From Carboxylicivirga sp. M1479 (lineage in GTDB: Bacteria; Bacteroidota; Bacteroidia; Bacteroidales; Marinilabiliaceae), in assembly GCF_007097485.1 (NCBI RefSeq), contig NZ_VKDE01000002.1, positions 1 to 64,000 on the forward strand: DNA of 64,000 nt. Reading direction: 5' to 3'. This document shows positions 15,863-24,347 of this stretch, piece by piece. Position 1 is the stretch's first letter. Each line of letters begins with the position of its first letter. Below the pieces are notes generated by a model. It was not told the origin of the DNA. It was given only the letters and a program-made list of their open reading frames with translations, and searched no databases. A program made the translations under genes and the position numbers.

Positions 15863-17326
15863 ATGGATTTTATTGATTCTATTCCTCCTCTGGTAATTAA
15901 CATTGTTAAGGTGGCTTATGTATTTGCCATGCTGGCCATTGTGTTTGTGGTAATGCTCGAAAACAGAAGTCCACTTAAAACCATTCCCTGGATGTTGGTA
16001 CTGCTTTTTGTGCCTGTTTTAGGTGTGGTCTTTTTTGTGTTCTTTGGGCAAAACCTTCGAAAAGAGAAGATTATTAGGCGTAAGGGACTGAAGAATCATG
16101 ATTTGGTGCGTGAGATTGCACACTCACAAAGTAGCAAATTAGCAGAAGGAAACATGGATGATATGTCCATGGTGGCTAATAATAAAAAGCTCATTCAGTT
16201 ATTTTTAAATAACTCATCATCCATATTAACTATTGGTAATCAGGTAGATGTTTTAAACAATGGCGAGGCCACTTTTGCTTGTATCCTGGATGCCTTAAAG
16301 AATGCCCGTCAAAGCATTCATCTGCAATATTATATTTTTGATGAGGATGAAATTGGCAATCAGATACTGGATATACTAAAGGAAAAGGCAAGTAAAGGTG
16401 TTGAGGTTCGCATGATTGTTGATGATGTGGGTAGTTGGGAGTTGAAACGTCCATTCTTTAAGAGTTTACAGCGTTATGGTATTGAGATTTATAGCTTTTT
16501 AACTGTTCGTTTTCCTTCTTTAACCTCCAAAGTAAATTATCGAAATCATCGTAAGATAGTGGTAGTAGACGGAGAGATTGGCTTTTTAGGAGGCCTAAAT
16601 GTGGCTGATCGATACATAAAAGGTAATCCTGTTTATGGTATTTGGCGCGATATGCATTTGCGTATAACGGGAGATGCTGTAAATGCTCTACAATCAGTGT
16701 TTTTTATCGATTGGTATTTTGTGAGTCAGAAAGACATTGCAGATCCGAAATACTTTCCACCTAAAAATCCTATTGGCGATAAGGCTGTTCAAATTGTTAC
16801 CAGTGGTCCGGATTCTGATTGGCCAGGCATTATGATGGGTTACTACCAAGCAATTGCCAATGCGCGAAAATACGTTTACATTACCACGCCATACTTTATG
16901 CCAGGTGAAAGCGTTTTGATGGCACTTAAGGCATCGGCCATGAGTGGTGTTGATGTGCGCATACTAATTCCTGAGAAAAGCGATGCTTATTTTACTGCTT
17001 TGTGTACCAAATCGTATATAAAGGAGATGCTTATTACTGGCGTTAAATTTTATTTCTATCAACCAGGCTTTTTACATAGTAAAATGATGGTGGTGGATGA
17101 TGAGTTGTGCACCATTGGTACCACTAATATGGACTTCAGAAGCTTTGAGCAAAACTATGAGGTGAATGCCTTTATTTTTGATGAAGAAAAAAGTATTGAA
17201 GTAAAAGGTTATTTCTTAGAAGATCAGAAACAATCGCGTTGCATTAATTTAGATGAATGGAAAAAACGACCGCGTTGGCAGAAAGCTAAAGAGTCGTTCG
17301 CTCGTTTATTTAGTCCCTTATTGTAA
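15863..17326 (+). CDS. cls: Cardiolipin synthase (phospholipase D family)
   Basis: 487 residues. Two N-terminal membrane helices (about residues 10-32 and 40-62) anchor it in the inner membrane. Two phospholipase D domains each carry an HKD motif: NYRNHRKIVVVDG (about residue 229) and GFLHSKMMVVDD (about 404), with the downstream GxxN-type GTTNMDFRSF. It joins two phosphatidylglycerols into cardiolipin and glycerol. The gene starts 30 bases after ribD and may be read through from it. Confidence 0.93.
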   Translation: MDFIDSIPPLVINIVKVAYVFAMLAIVFVVMLENRSPLKTIPWMLVLLFVPVLGVVFFVFFGQNLRKEKIIRRKGLKNHDLVREIAHSQSSKLAEGNMDDMSMVANNKKLIQLFLNNSSSILTIGNQVDVLNNGEATFACILDALKNARQSIHLQYYIFDEDEIGNQILDILKEKASKGVEVRMIVDDVGSWELKRPFFKSLQRYGIEIYSFLTVRFPSLTSKVNYRNHRKIVVVDGEIGFLGGLNVADRYIKGNPVYGIWRDMHLRITGDAVNALQSVFFIDWYFVSQKDIADPKYFPPKNPIGDKAVQIVTSGPDSDWPGIMMGYYQAIANARKYVYITTPYFMPGESVLMALKASAMSGVDVRILIPEKSDAYFTALCTKSYIKEMLITGVKFYFYQPGFLHSKMMVVDDELCTIGTTNMDFRSFEQNYEVNAFIFDEEKSIEVKGYFLEDQKQSRCINLDEWKKRPRWQKAKESFARLFSPLL

Positions 17327-17438
17327 ACAATTGCTTGTTGGCTTTTCGAACAGTACTTTTCTGTCAATCAATAAGTCTCCACATTTCTAAAGAATAAGAT
17401 GTTTGGTCCTTAAACAGGATGCTTATGACTTTAACTTA

Positions 17439-18212
17439 TTAGAGTGTTGATCTTACTGCTCCACCTTCCAAAGCGTAAACTTGACCGCTTACAAATTCGG
17501 CCATGGGCGATAGTAGCCAGGCTGCCAAATTGCCCAAATACTCTGGGTTACCAAATTGTTTAGCAGGTATGTCCTCAATAAAATTAGCTTTGGTGGTTTC
17601 AAAATCTATACCTGTCATCTGGCTTTTCTTTTCAATAAGACGGTTGATGGCAGAAGTGTCGTGCGCACCTGGAGCTATCATGTTAAAATTAATATTCTGA
17701 CCGCTTACTTCTTGAGACGCCGTTTTCATCATGCCTAAAACAGCTAAACGCAGCGATGTGCTCAGTACGAGATTCTCATAGGGCTGCTTAACCGATGAGC
17801 TCTCGACATAAACCAAGCGACCATAACCCTGGTTTTTAAAGTGCGGTAAAAGTTTTTGCGTTAGTTCTACTTTCCAACGTAATATGCCCCTGTAGGCATC
17901 ATCCCAGTCCGATAAACGCGTTTCTTCAAATTGCTTGGCTGGTGGGCCTGACGAATTAATGAGGATGCCATTTATTTGGTGACCGCTAGCGAGGCTAACC
18001 AGTTGATTAATCGTATCTGATTGAGTTACGTCTCCTTTAATGCCAGTAAATAACTTTTGGAATTGAAGTTCCATCGCATCCAGCCCTTCTTGCTGGCGTG
18101 CAATGCCAATTACTTTAGCGCCTTCAATCATTAATGCAATGGCCGTAGCACGACCAAAACCCGCGGTAGCACCGCATACGATAAAGCTGTGGTTATTTAT
18201 TTTCAGATCCAT
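17439..18212 (-). CDS. Atypical short-chain dehydrogenase/reductase
   Basis: 257 residues with a Rossmann fold, cofactor loop VCGATAGFGRATA (about 12-24) and NSSGP in the NNAG position. The classic YxxxK is absent: after the SSS strand the sequence reads VKQPYENLVLSTSLRLAVLG, so the Tyr has no Lys four residues on. A subfamily with KQP...LSNxxR in this place is known among proteins labelled 3-oxoacyl-ACP reductase, so this looks inherited, not decayed. Substrate unknown. Ends GQVYALEGGAVRSTL. Stands alone. Confidence 0.78.
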   Translation of the reverse strand: MDLKINNHSFIVCGATAGFGRATAIALMIEGAKVIGIARQQEGLDAMELQFQKLFTGIKGDVTQSDTINQLVSLASGHQINGILINSSGPPAKQFEETRLSDWDDAYRGILRWKVELTQKLLPHFKNQGYGRLVYVESSSVKQPYENLVLSTSLRLAVLGMMKTASQEVSGQNINFNMIAPGAHDTSAINRLIEKKSQMTGIDFETTKANFIEDIPAKQFGNPEYLGNLAAWLLSPMAEFVSGQVYALEGGAVRSTL

Positions 18213-18622
18213 GGTTTAGAAGTTTCCTTTATTGACAATTTGAAGTACAAAAGGTTTAAAGGTATGGAGTGATAGATGCTTAAAGTTTTGCAATGGCGCG
18301 TTTGTTGGCTTTTTACTTTCAACTTAATGCAGTTAAAGTTGAGATAAAATAGAGCTGGACTGTTTTTATTGAATAGCATTCTATTTTAGTCCTTGTTTGA
18401 ATTTAGGGTATTAATTACTAGTAAATGTGCTTTACTCTTTTTGTGTAACAGATTTCTTTAATTCGGTCAATTATTTACTTCTTCATCACAAACATGTACC
18501 TTATGTAACTCTGCATAATACAACTCTAATTATAGTGTTGATTTTATTGCGGCAGAGAAAGGATTCATTGTCCAAAGGCATGAATAGGGAACAATCATTT
18601 TACCTTACTAAGAATAACGTAC
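18213..18622. other. 410-base intergenic region, no convincing gene
   Basis: A/T-rich. The only structure seen is a perfect 9-base inverted repeat TAAAATAGA / TCTATTTTA (18345-18353 and 18380-18388) with a 26-base interior whose ends (GCT near the left arm, AGC near the right) could extend pairing. A frame at 18427-18651 is hydrophobic and low complexity and overlaps the next gene; I regard it as spurious. Confidence 0.5.
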
Positions 18623-19546
18623 ATGAATCGATTGGTAACTTCTTTGTTTAAGTGTATTGTTTTTATCATTGCGTTTGCGTGTAGCAATGATGATTGTGGT
18701 GATGAAATATTTATTGACGTCAATTCAAAAAACAGAAAAGTGTTAATCATTGGTATCGATGGTTTTAGAGCAGATGCGATGCAAGCTGATATTTCACCCT
18801 TTTTATTTAAATTATCTCAACGAGATGAAACTTACTTTAATAATGAGCATCTAGTTGAAAGATTAACTTTTAGTGGTCCTAATTGGACAAGTATACTAAC
18901 TGGGGTACATGTGCAAAAACATCAGGTAAGAACGAATGATTTAAGATATCACAATCTACGAGAGTATCCTCATGTGTTTGACTATATTGAATTGGCCGAT
19001 AGTGGACTGAATACTATTTCGGTGTCGAGTTGGAAAATAATAAACGAACGAATTGTATTGGGAAATGCCGATTATGCGCACACATTCGTTTATAACGATG
19101 AAGAGGTTTATAATATTGCGAAGCAGCTCCTGACGGAGGGTGAGCCAATTGAGCCAAATGTGATGTTTATGTCATTTCATGATCTTGATAGGGCAGGACA
19201 TAAATATGGGTTTAGTGCTCAATGTACCGAATATACTATAGCATTAGGCCGAATTGACACCTATGTTGAGGATGTTATTTCTATTGTAAATGCAAAACGA
19301 GATCTTGGTGAAGACTGGTTGATAATGATTGTTTCTGATCATGGAGGCGCCAATAAAAGTCATACAGGTGGATATAACAACTACCATATTCGACATACGG
19401 TTTTTTATGCAAATCATCCAAGCATTTGCTTCAAACAATCGCACGTTAGTTCACAAGTAGATGTAGCGCCGACGGTGTTAAGTTTTTTAGGTATTACCAG
19501 CCAAGAGTTTAACTGTAAGACAGATGGAGTATCGTTAACCGAATGA
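18623..19546 (+). CDS. Alkaline-phosphatase-superfamily phosphodiesterase, probable lipoprotein
   Basis: 307 residues. Hydrophobic N-terminus ending AFAC (Cys20) suggests a secreted or lipid-anchored protein, although the lipobox is poor. Type I phosphodiesterase/nucleotide pyrophosphatase layout with all metal-site motifs kept: IIGIDGFRADAM (Asp46), nucleophile Thr89 in SGPNWTSILTG, HDLDRAGHKYG (about 187-197), SDHGG (about 238) and a late His. It should hydrolyse a phosphate mono- or diester in the periplasm; the substrate is unknown. Shorter than most relatives (400-550). Alone, between long A/T-rich stretches. Confidence 0.8.
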   Translation: MNRLVTSLFKCIVFIIAFACSNDDCGDEIFIDVNSKNRKVLIIGIDGFRADAMQADISPFLFKLSQRDETYFNNEHLVERLTFSGPNWTSILTGVHVQKHQVRTNDLRYHNLREYPHVFDYIELADSGLNTISVSSWKIINERIVLGNADYAHTFVYNDEEVYNIAKQLLTEGEPIEPNVMFMSFHDLDRAGHKYGFSAQCTEYTIALGRIDTYVEDVISIVNAKRDLGEDWLIMIVSDHGGANKSHTGGYNNYHIRHTVFYANHPSICFKQSHVSSQVDVAPTVLSFLGITSQEFNCKTDGVSLTE

Positions 19547-19605
19547 GTGTTGGAGATTAAACTATCAAATAGAGTTCTGAAAATTACATCGCTTAGTTTT
19601 ATTGT

Positions 19606-19947
19606 TTATTTTTTTTTGCTTGACTTAGCAAAGGGGTTAAAATCGATGCATCGCTGTACCCACTTGTCTAAATCTTCATCCATGTCTATGCCACGTGGCT
19701 CAATCATCACATATCCTTTCATGGGCTTGCCGGTAAAATTCATCACTTTACAGCCTTCCTCCTTTAGTGCCTCTTCGTAGATGCTTGGCGAAATGCGCGC
19801 CATCAAGTCATTCTTAATGATACCAATGCACATTTTATTATCTATCATAAACGTAAGCCCTCCCATCATCTTTTTCTCTTGGTATAGAGTGCCTTTAGTG
19901 CGCAATGACAACCTGATTCTGTCTGCTAAATGTTCGTCGTAAGCCAT
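19606..19947 (-). CDS. TfoX N-terminal domain protein
   Basis: 113 residues matching the stand-alone TfoX N-terminal domain: LADRIRLSLRTKGTLYQEKKMMGGLTFM, then CIGIIKNDLMARISP, and GKPMKGYVMIEP. Homologues are small cytosolic proteins; the full two-domain TfoX/Sxy is a competence regulator, but single-domain forms have no known role. The C-terminus is a Lys-rich tail. Located 52 bases after the patatin gene on the same strand. Confidence 0.85.
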   Translation of the reverse strand: MAYDEHLADRIRLSLRTKGTLYQEKKMMGGLTFMIDNKMCIGIIKNDLMARISPSIYEEALKEEGCKVMNFTGKPMKGYVMIEPRGIDMDEDLDKWVQRCIDFNPFAKSSKKK

Positions 19948-19999
19948 TGGATTAATGTTTTTATAATTAAATACAGTGCCTTATTTTAGGGGTAAATTT

Positions 20000-22273
20000 T
20001 TACATAAATGGAAAGCCTACATTTACATATGCCCTTACTTTCCAGTCGTCAAGATTGGTTCCTAGACCAACAGTAATTGGCCCAATTAGGGAGTTGATAG
20101 AAAGACCTCCTCCAAAACCAATGATGTATTCATTCGCTCCTAGGTAAAAGTTTTGCCCTTCAAATGTTTTGTTGCCGTAGTTGGGAGAGTAAATACCATT
20201 AGCTGCCGCATGAGCATAGATGGTTGGAGTAATGTTAAAATTTATTTTAAAACTACCTAAAGCATAGTTTTCGGCTATTTTTTCCCGGTAATTTAACCCG
20301 ATAAAGGCAGCGTCTCCCGTACTAATATTGTATGCCGTACCACCAATGTGGTGCATGTCAAAAAATGGGGCATCAGCTGAAAATGCGGCTAAAGAAGCAC
20401 CTACTTCAATATGCGTATTCTTTGATGCACTAAAGTTCTTTTGATAATGAAGCGATCCTGCTAAGTAATATTGCTCAGGTACGTCGATAAATGGTTCTAT
20501 AAGTGCTTTGGCATCTGACTCGCCTTCGTAAAATTCGTATGCCTTATAATTGAGCTTTGCTTTAAGGTGTATGTGGTGTCCTTTAGTGGCATAAAAACGT
20601 TTGTTAAGTGTGTTCCGATCTGCAATCAATGTACCGTAAACAAATCCATTTCCAAACAATTCAACACCTTGATCAAATACATTTGATAAACCCGAGGCTT
20701 GGGTTACTCTAATTTCCTCCCAGGAAACTTTGGCCGCAATCATTGATCTTGTTTTGTAAGAAAGGAAGATGCCACCTCCAGCCATTATTTGACTATAATT
20801 AAGTGTTCCTGCTTTTTTTAGGTTGTTTTGGTATATGGGTAAAGGTGTGTACTCAAAGTATCCATCAGCAATAAATCCAGTATTTTGTTTCTCTCCCAAG
20901 TAGCTTATCATCTCTCCGTGTGCTCTCGGGTTTTCTGATATGTCGGTAGTTATGGATAGGCGACTATTCTTAAAAATTAAGTTGCGTAGGGTAATATTGG
21001 CAATTAGGCCAGCCTTTAACTCATTGTCGTAGTGGATTGAGAATTTGGTTCTGGCAAGTTTTGTTTCTTCGGTATTAAATGTGATGATGTAGTTCGATTC
21101 GTCGGGCTCAATATCGTAGGTTACCAAATTGTAAAAGCGGGTGCCAATCAGTCGGCTAATGCCTGTATTAATTCTTTCTTTACTAATCGTATCGCCCTCG
21201 TTTATGCCAAGTTTTGATAGAAAATAATTGCGAGAGACATGCTGGCGATTGTTTATGATGATTTTAGATACCACCAAGGTGTTGGCAGTATAATTATTTG
21301 TTTTTGGTGTACGTTTTTGTATGCCAAGTGAGTCAGCCAAGTGTCTGAATGCTTCTTCTTGCAGGCGGGCCGCTTCTTCTCCACGCTCAATAATACCTTC
21401 TCCATCGGTAAAACTTGCTGATGTGTAAGGATGCAGTTCAGGTGTAATCAGATAATCAGTAGCGTCAATGGACTCATCTAAGACTGTACTGCTGCCAATC
21501 ATGGCCGAGGTCATCAGTATTTCAGTAATACTTTTTAAATCTTCAATGTCTGGTTTTTCACTGCTGCCAACGTTCACCCCAATAATAATGTCTGCACCCA
21601 TTTCTCGGCACAAACGAGTTGGGAAGTTATCCAGAACACCACCATCAACCAGATACATACTATCTTTTTCAACTGGTGTAAATACCGATGGTATGGCCAT
21701 GCTGGCTCTCATGGCTTGGACTAAGTCACCATCTTTATATACATAAGATTCTCCAGTCACTAAATCAACAGCTACACATCGAAAGGGAATGGGCAAATCG
21801 TCAAATGTTGCACAGTCGGATACATGCCAAGTGAGGTCAGAAAGCATTCTCGAAATTTGTTGTCCTTGAACCATGCCAGCTGGCAGTTTTATGCCTTTGG
21901 GAGTAATGTCGAACTCCAATTGAAAACGATTATAATCTGCTTTTTCTTCAGGTACCACATCGCTAAGTGGTATTTGGTCACTTAAAACTACCGCCCAATC
22001 AATTGTTCTAACAATAGAATCCATCTCTGTTGCCGAATAGCCAGCGGCATAAAGTCCACCAATGATACTACCCATGCTTGTTCCAGTAATATAATCAGGT
22101 CGAATACCTGCTTCCTCCAGAACTTTGATAGCACCAATATGTGCGAGGCCTTTTGCACCACCACCACTAAGCACAAGTCCTATTTTTGGGCGAGCTGGCT
22201 CCTCTTGCGACAGCAACCGTATGCTATTGAGGCAAAATAGAACCAGTAGTATGGAGCCTAGTAGTTTAGTCAT
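20000..22273 (-). CDS. Patatin-like phospholipase with POTRA and outer-membrane barrel (PlpD/type Vd-like)
   Basis: 757 residues. Signal peptide (about 1-22), then a patatin lipase domain with oxyanion loop SGGGAKGLAH (36-45), nucleophile Ser66 in GTSMGS and Asp210 in DGG, all intact. Around residues 330-400 is a POTRA-like unit (KIIINNRQHVSRNYFLSKLG, IGTRFYNLVTYDI) and from about 400 to the end a BamA/Omp85-type barrel ending in an aromatic strand (VRAYVNVGFPFM). This is the order of type Vd autotransporters such as PlpD, so the lipase may be carried to the cell surface. The methyltransferase gene upstream ends 7 bases before it, suggesting one operon. Confidence 0.9.
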   Translation of the reverse strand: MTKLLGSILLVLFCLNSIRLLSQEEPARPKIGLVLSGGGAKGLAHIGAIKVLEEAGIRPDYITGTSMGSIIGGLYAAGYSATEMDSIVRTIDWAVVLSDQIPLSDVVPEEKADYNRFQLEFDITPKGIKLPAGMVQGQQISRMLSDLTWHVSDCATFDDLPIPFRCVAVDLVTGESYVYKDGDLVQAMRASMAIPSVFTPVEKDSMYLVDGGVLDNFPTRLCREMGADIIIGVNVGSSEKPDIEDLKSITEILMTSAMIGSSTVLDESIDATDYLITPELHPYTSASFTDGEGIIERGEEAARLQEEAFRHLADSLGIQKRTPKTNNYTANTLVVSKIIINNRQHVSRNYFLSKLGINEGDTISKERINTGISRLIGTRFYNLVTYDIEPDESNYIITFNTEETKLARTKFSIHYDNELKAGLIANITLRNLIFKNSRLSITTDISENPRAHGEMISYLGEKQNTGFIADGYFEYTPLPIYQNNLKKAGTLNYSQIMAGGGIFLSYKTRSMIAAKVSWEEIRVTQASGLSNVFDQGVELFGNGFVYGTLIADRNTLNKRFYATKGHHIHLKAKLNYKAYEFYEGESDAKALIEPFIDVPEQYYLAGSLHYQKNFSASKNTHIEVGASLAAFSADAPFFDMHHIGGTAYNISTGDAAFIGLNYREKIAENYALGSFKINFNITPTIYAHAAANGIYSPNYGNKTFEGQNFYLGANEYIIGFGGGLSINSLIGPITVGLGTNLDDWKVRAYVNVGFPFM

Positions 22274-22280
22274 GTTAATT

Positions 22281-23021
22281 TTATTGGGTGTTCTTAATCA
22301 GTATCACAGATCCATACATATCTGTAAGTTCAACAAAACATTCAGGTATTCCTTCTTCGAACTCATCTACGGCTTTTTTTACCCCCGACCAATCGTGATT
22401 ATAATCATGTACGATAATAGCGCCTTTCTGATTTAATTTTGGGTAAAAGTAATTGAGTGCATCTATAGTTGACTGGTAGAGATCTGCATCAATGTGAACT
22501 AAAGCATATCCATCCTCATTAAGCCCTTCTGTTGTTTCAGGAAATATGCCCTCCTTGATGATTAGTTTTTCATTGTTACCATTGATGTATTTAAGCACTT
22601 CCTCAGGGGATGTGTTGCCAAAATGAACAGTTTGCGGCCTTACAGTTCCGTCACAATCTTCCTTGATTACCTGTTTTGGTAATCCGCTAAAACTATCAAA
22701 AAGATAAAAGTTCTTTTGGGGCAGAAAATCATGGATCATTTTGGCCGTTTCGCCTTTGTATACGCCTAGCTCGGCGATAGCTCCTTCAATTTTCTGTTCC
22801 TTAATACGTTTTAGTTGCAACCACAAGGCGTAAAACCGCATCTTATCCTTAAACCCTTTCTCTAATTTTAATGTTGATCGATTGTGTTCTTTCTTTTTTT
22901 GAGCATCTAACCATGCAAAAGGTTTAAATAATTTGTGCGTATAGAAGCTCCAAAAATAGCTCAGTGCCATTAAGACCACCAGATTAACGAGAATTAAGTT
23001 TGCGTATTGAATAAGTGTCAT
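22281..23021 (-). CDS. TylF/MycF-family methyltransferase, membrane-anchored
   Basis: 246 residues. A single N-terminal hydrophobic segment (about 8-28), then an AdoMet-dependent methyltransferase of the TylF/MycF (macrocin O-methyltransferase) family: AELGVYKGETAKMIHDF for AdoMet, FDSFSGLP, ALVHIDADLYQSTIDALNYF with the metal-binding Asp, and IIVHDYNHDW. Such enzymes usually methylate sugar hydroxyls in glycans or antibiotics. No glycosylation cluster is nearby; it precedes the patatin-barrel gene by 7 bases, which hints at a surface-lipid role. That link is inference. Confidence 0.83.
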   Translation of the reverse strand: MTLIQYANLILVNLVVLMALSYFWSFYTHKLFKPFAWLDAQKKKEHNRSTLKLEKGFKDKMRFYALWLQLKRIKEQKIEGAIAELGVYKGETAKMIHDFLPQKNFYLFDSFSGLPKQVIKEDCDGTVRPQTVHFGNTSPEEVLKYINGNNEKLIIKEGIFPETTEGLNEDGYALVHIDADLYQSTIDALNYFYPKLNQKGAIIVHDYNHDWSGVKKAVDEFEEGIPECFVELTDMYGSVILIKNTQ

Positions 23022-23038
23022 GCGTGTGTTTTTATAAA

Positions 23039-23046
23039 CAAATATA
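23039..23046 (-). promoter_or_regulatory. -7 promoter element of the methyltransferase-patatin operon
   Basis: TATATTTG on the minus strand, 17 bases before the methyltransferase ATG. Confidence 0.5.
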
Positions 23047-23294
23047 AATCAATTTTAATGGCTATTAATCCCTTTCTACATTAAATAATTGTCGATTTAA
23101 CAATTGGCAAAGTACCTAAGTTTATAATTATTCATATCTAAGAGTTAAAGTTACGAACTTTAGAATGCCTGTTATGCGATAATTATTGGAGCGTTTATTA
23201 ATGTATAAAGTGTATGTGTCCATGGTTGAAGTTAGTGCCAAGTTGAGTTATTTAATAAATCATTACTTTTAAGCATCACAAAAACTAATTAACC

Positions 23295-24278
23295 ATGAGA
23301 TATTTTATTCCTCTATTGATTATTCTTTTGGCCGCATGTCAAAAACCTGAGCCAACTCAAATGGATTGGGCTATAGCATTGCATGGCGGTGCTGGCAATA
23401 TGGATAGTACTAAGTTCTCAGCAGATGATATTCTGCGATATGAAAAAGCTTTGCAAGATGCTTTGGAAATTGGTAAAGATGCACTAAAAGATAGTGTTAC
23501 AGCGATTGAAGTGGTTGAACTAGTTGTAAGAGAGTTAGAGGATAATCCATTGTTTAATGCAGGTAAAGGTTCTGTTTTTTCTCATGATGGGCGTAATGAA
23601 TTGGATGCAGCCATTATGGATGGGCGTAATTTAAATGCAGGCGCAGTTGCAGGTGTGGGAGATATTCGTAATCCAATTAGTGCGGCACGTTTGGTTATGA
23701 ATGAATCGCCTCATGTATTATTAATCGGAAAGGGAGCTTCTCTTTATGCTTCGCAGAATGGGATTGAGATGGTTGATAGTTCGTATTTCTACACCGAAAA
23801 AAGATGGCAATTACTGCAGAGAACATTACAACGAGCAGGAAAGAATGGGACCGTTGGTTGTGTGGCTTTAGATAAAAGTGGTAATCTGGCCGCTGCTACA
23901 TCTACTGGTGGGATGAACAATAAGCGTTACGGCAGGGTAGGCGATGTGCCAATTATTGGTGCTGGTACCTATGCCAACAATGCTACTTGTGCTGTTTCTG
24001 CAACCGGACATGGCGAGTATTACATTCGTTTTACGGTGGCACACGATATTTCTGCATTGGTTGAGTACAAAGGGATCAGTGTAATGGAGGCAGCTAAACA
24101 GGTTGTGAATGGTAAGTTATCAAATACCGAGGGCAATGGAGGCGTTATTGCAGTTGATAAGTATGGGCAGGTAGTACTTGAGATGAATTCAACAGGAATG
24201 TTTAGGGCTTGGGCTAACTCGGCCGGTAATGAAGAGGTTGCTATCTTTAATCATATCCCAATAGTAGAGTCGAACTAG
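23295..24278 (+). CDS. Isoaspartyl peptidase / L-asparaginase, lipoprotein
   Basis: 327 residues of the Ntn-hydrolase, plant-type asparaginase family. N-terminal lipoprotein signal MRYFIPLLIILLAAC (Cys15) places it in the envelope, whereas E. coli IaaA is cytosolic. Family motifs: ALHGGAGN near residue 28, NPLFNAGKGSVF, and the autoprocessing site NGTVGCVALD with nucleophile Thr186; GGMNNKRYGRVGDVPIIGAG and ATGHGEYYIR line the active site. Self-cleavage before Thr186 gives alpha and beta chains. It removes beta-aspartyl residues or hydrolyses asparagine. Shares a bidirectional terminator with lysA. Confidence 0.92.
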   Translation: MRYFIPLLIILLAACQKPEPTQMDWAIALHGGAGNMDSTKFSADDILRYEKALQDALEIGKDALKDSVTAIEVVELVVRELEDNPLFNAGKGSVFSHDGRNELDAAIMDGRNLNAGAVAGVGDIRNPISAARLVMNESPHVLLIGKGASLYASQNGIEMVDSSYFYTEKRWQLLQRTLQRAGKNGTVGCVALDKSGNLAAATSTGGMNNKRYGRVGDVPIIGAGTYANNATCAVSATGHGEYYIRFTVAHDISALVEYKGISVMEAAKQVVNGKLSNTEGNGGVIAVDKYGQVVLEMNSTGMFRAWANSAGNEEVAIFNHIPIVESN

Positions 24279-24282
24279 CAAT

Positions 24283-24338
24283 AAAAAAAGAACCCGTTCA
24301 CTATGTAATTGAAATGAACGGGTTTATCATTTTATTTT
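24283..24338. terminator. Bidirectional terminator between asparaginase and lysA
   Basis: Perfect 10-base stem AACCCGTTCA / TGAACGGGTT (24291-24300, 24315-24324) with a 14-base loop, A-run on the left and T-rich sequence on the right. Confidence 0.82.
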
Positions 24339-24347
24339 TAAATAGGC

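Noticed and set aside
18427-18651. 74-codon plus-strand frame before the phosphodiesterase gene
   Set aside because: Low-complexity hydrophobic product, overlaps the next gene start, no promoter element; treated as chance.
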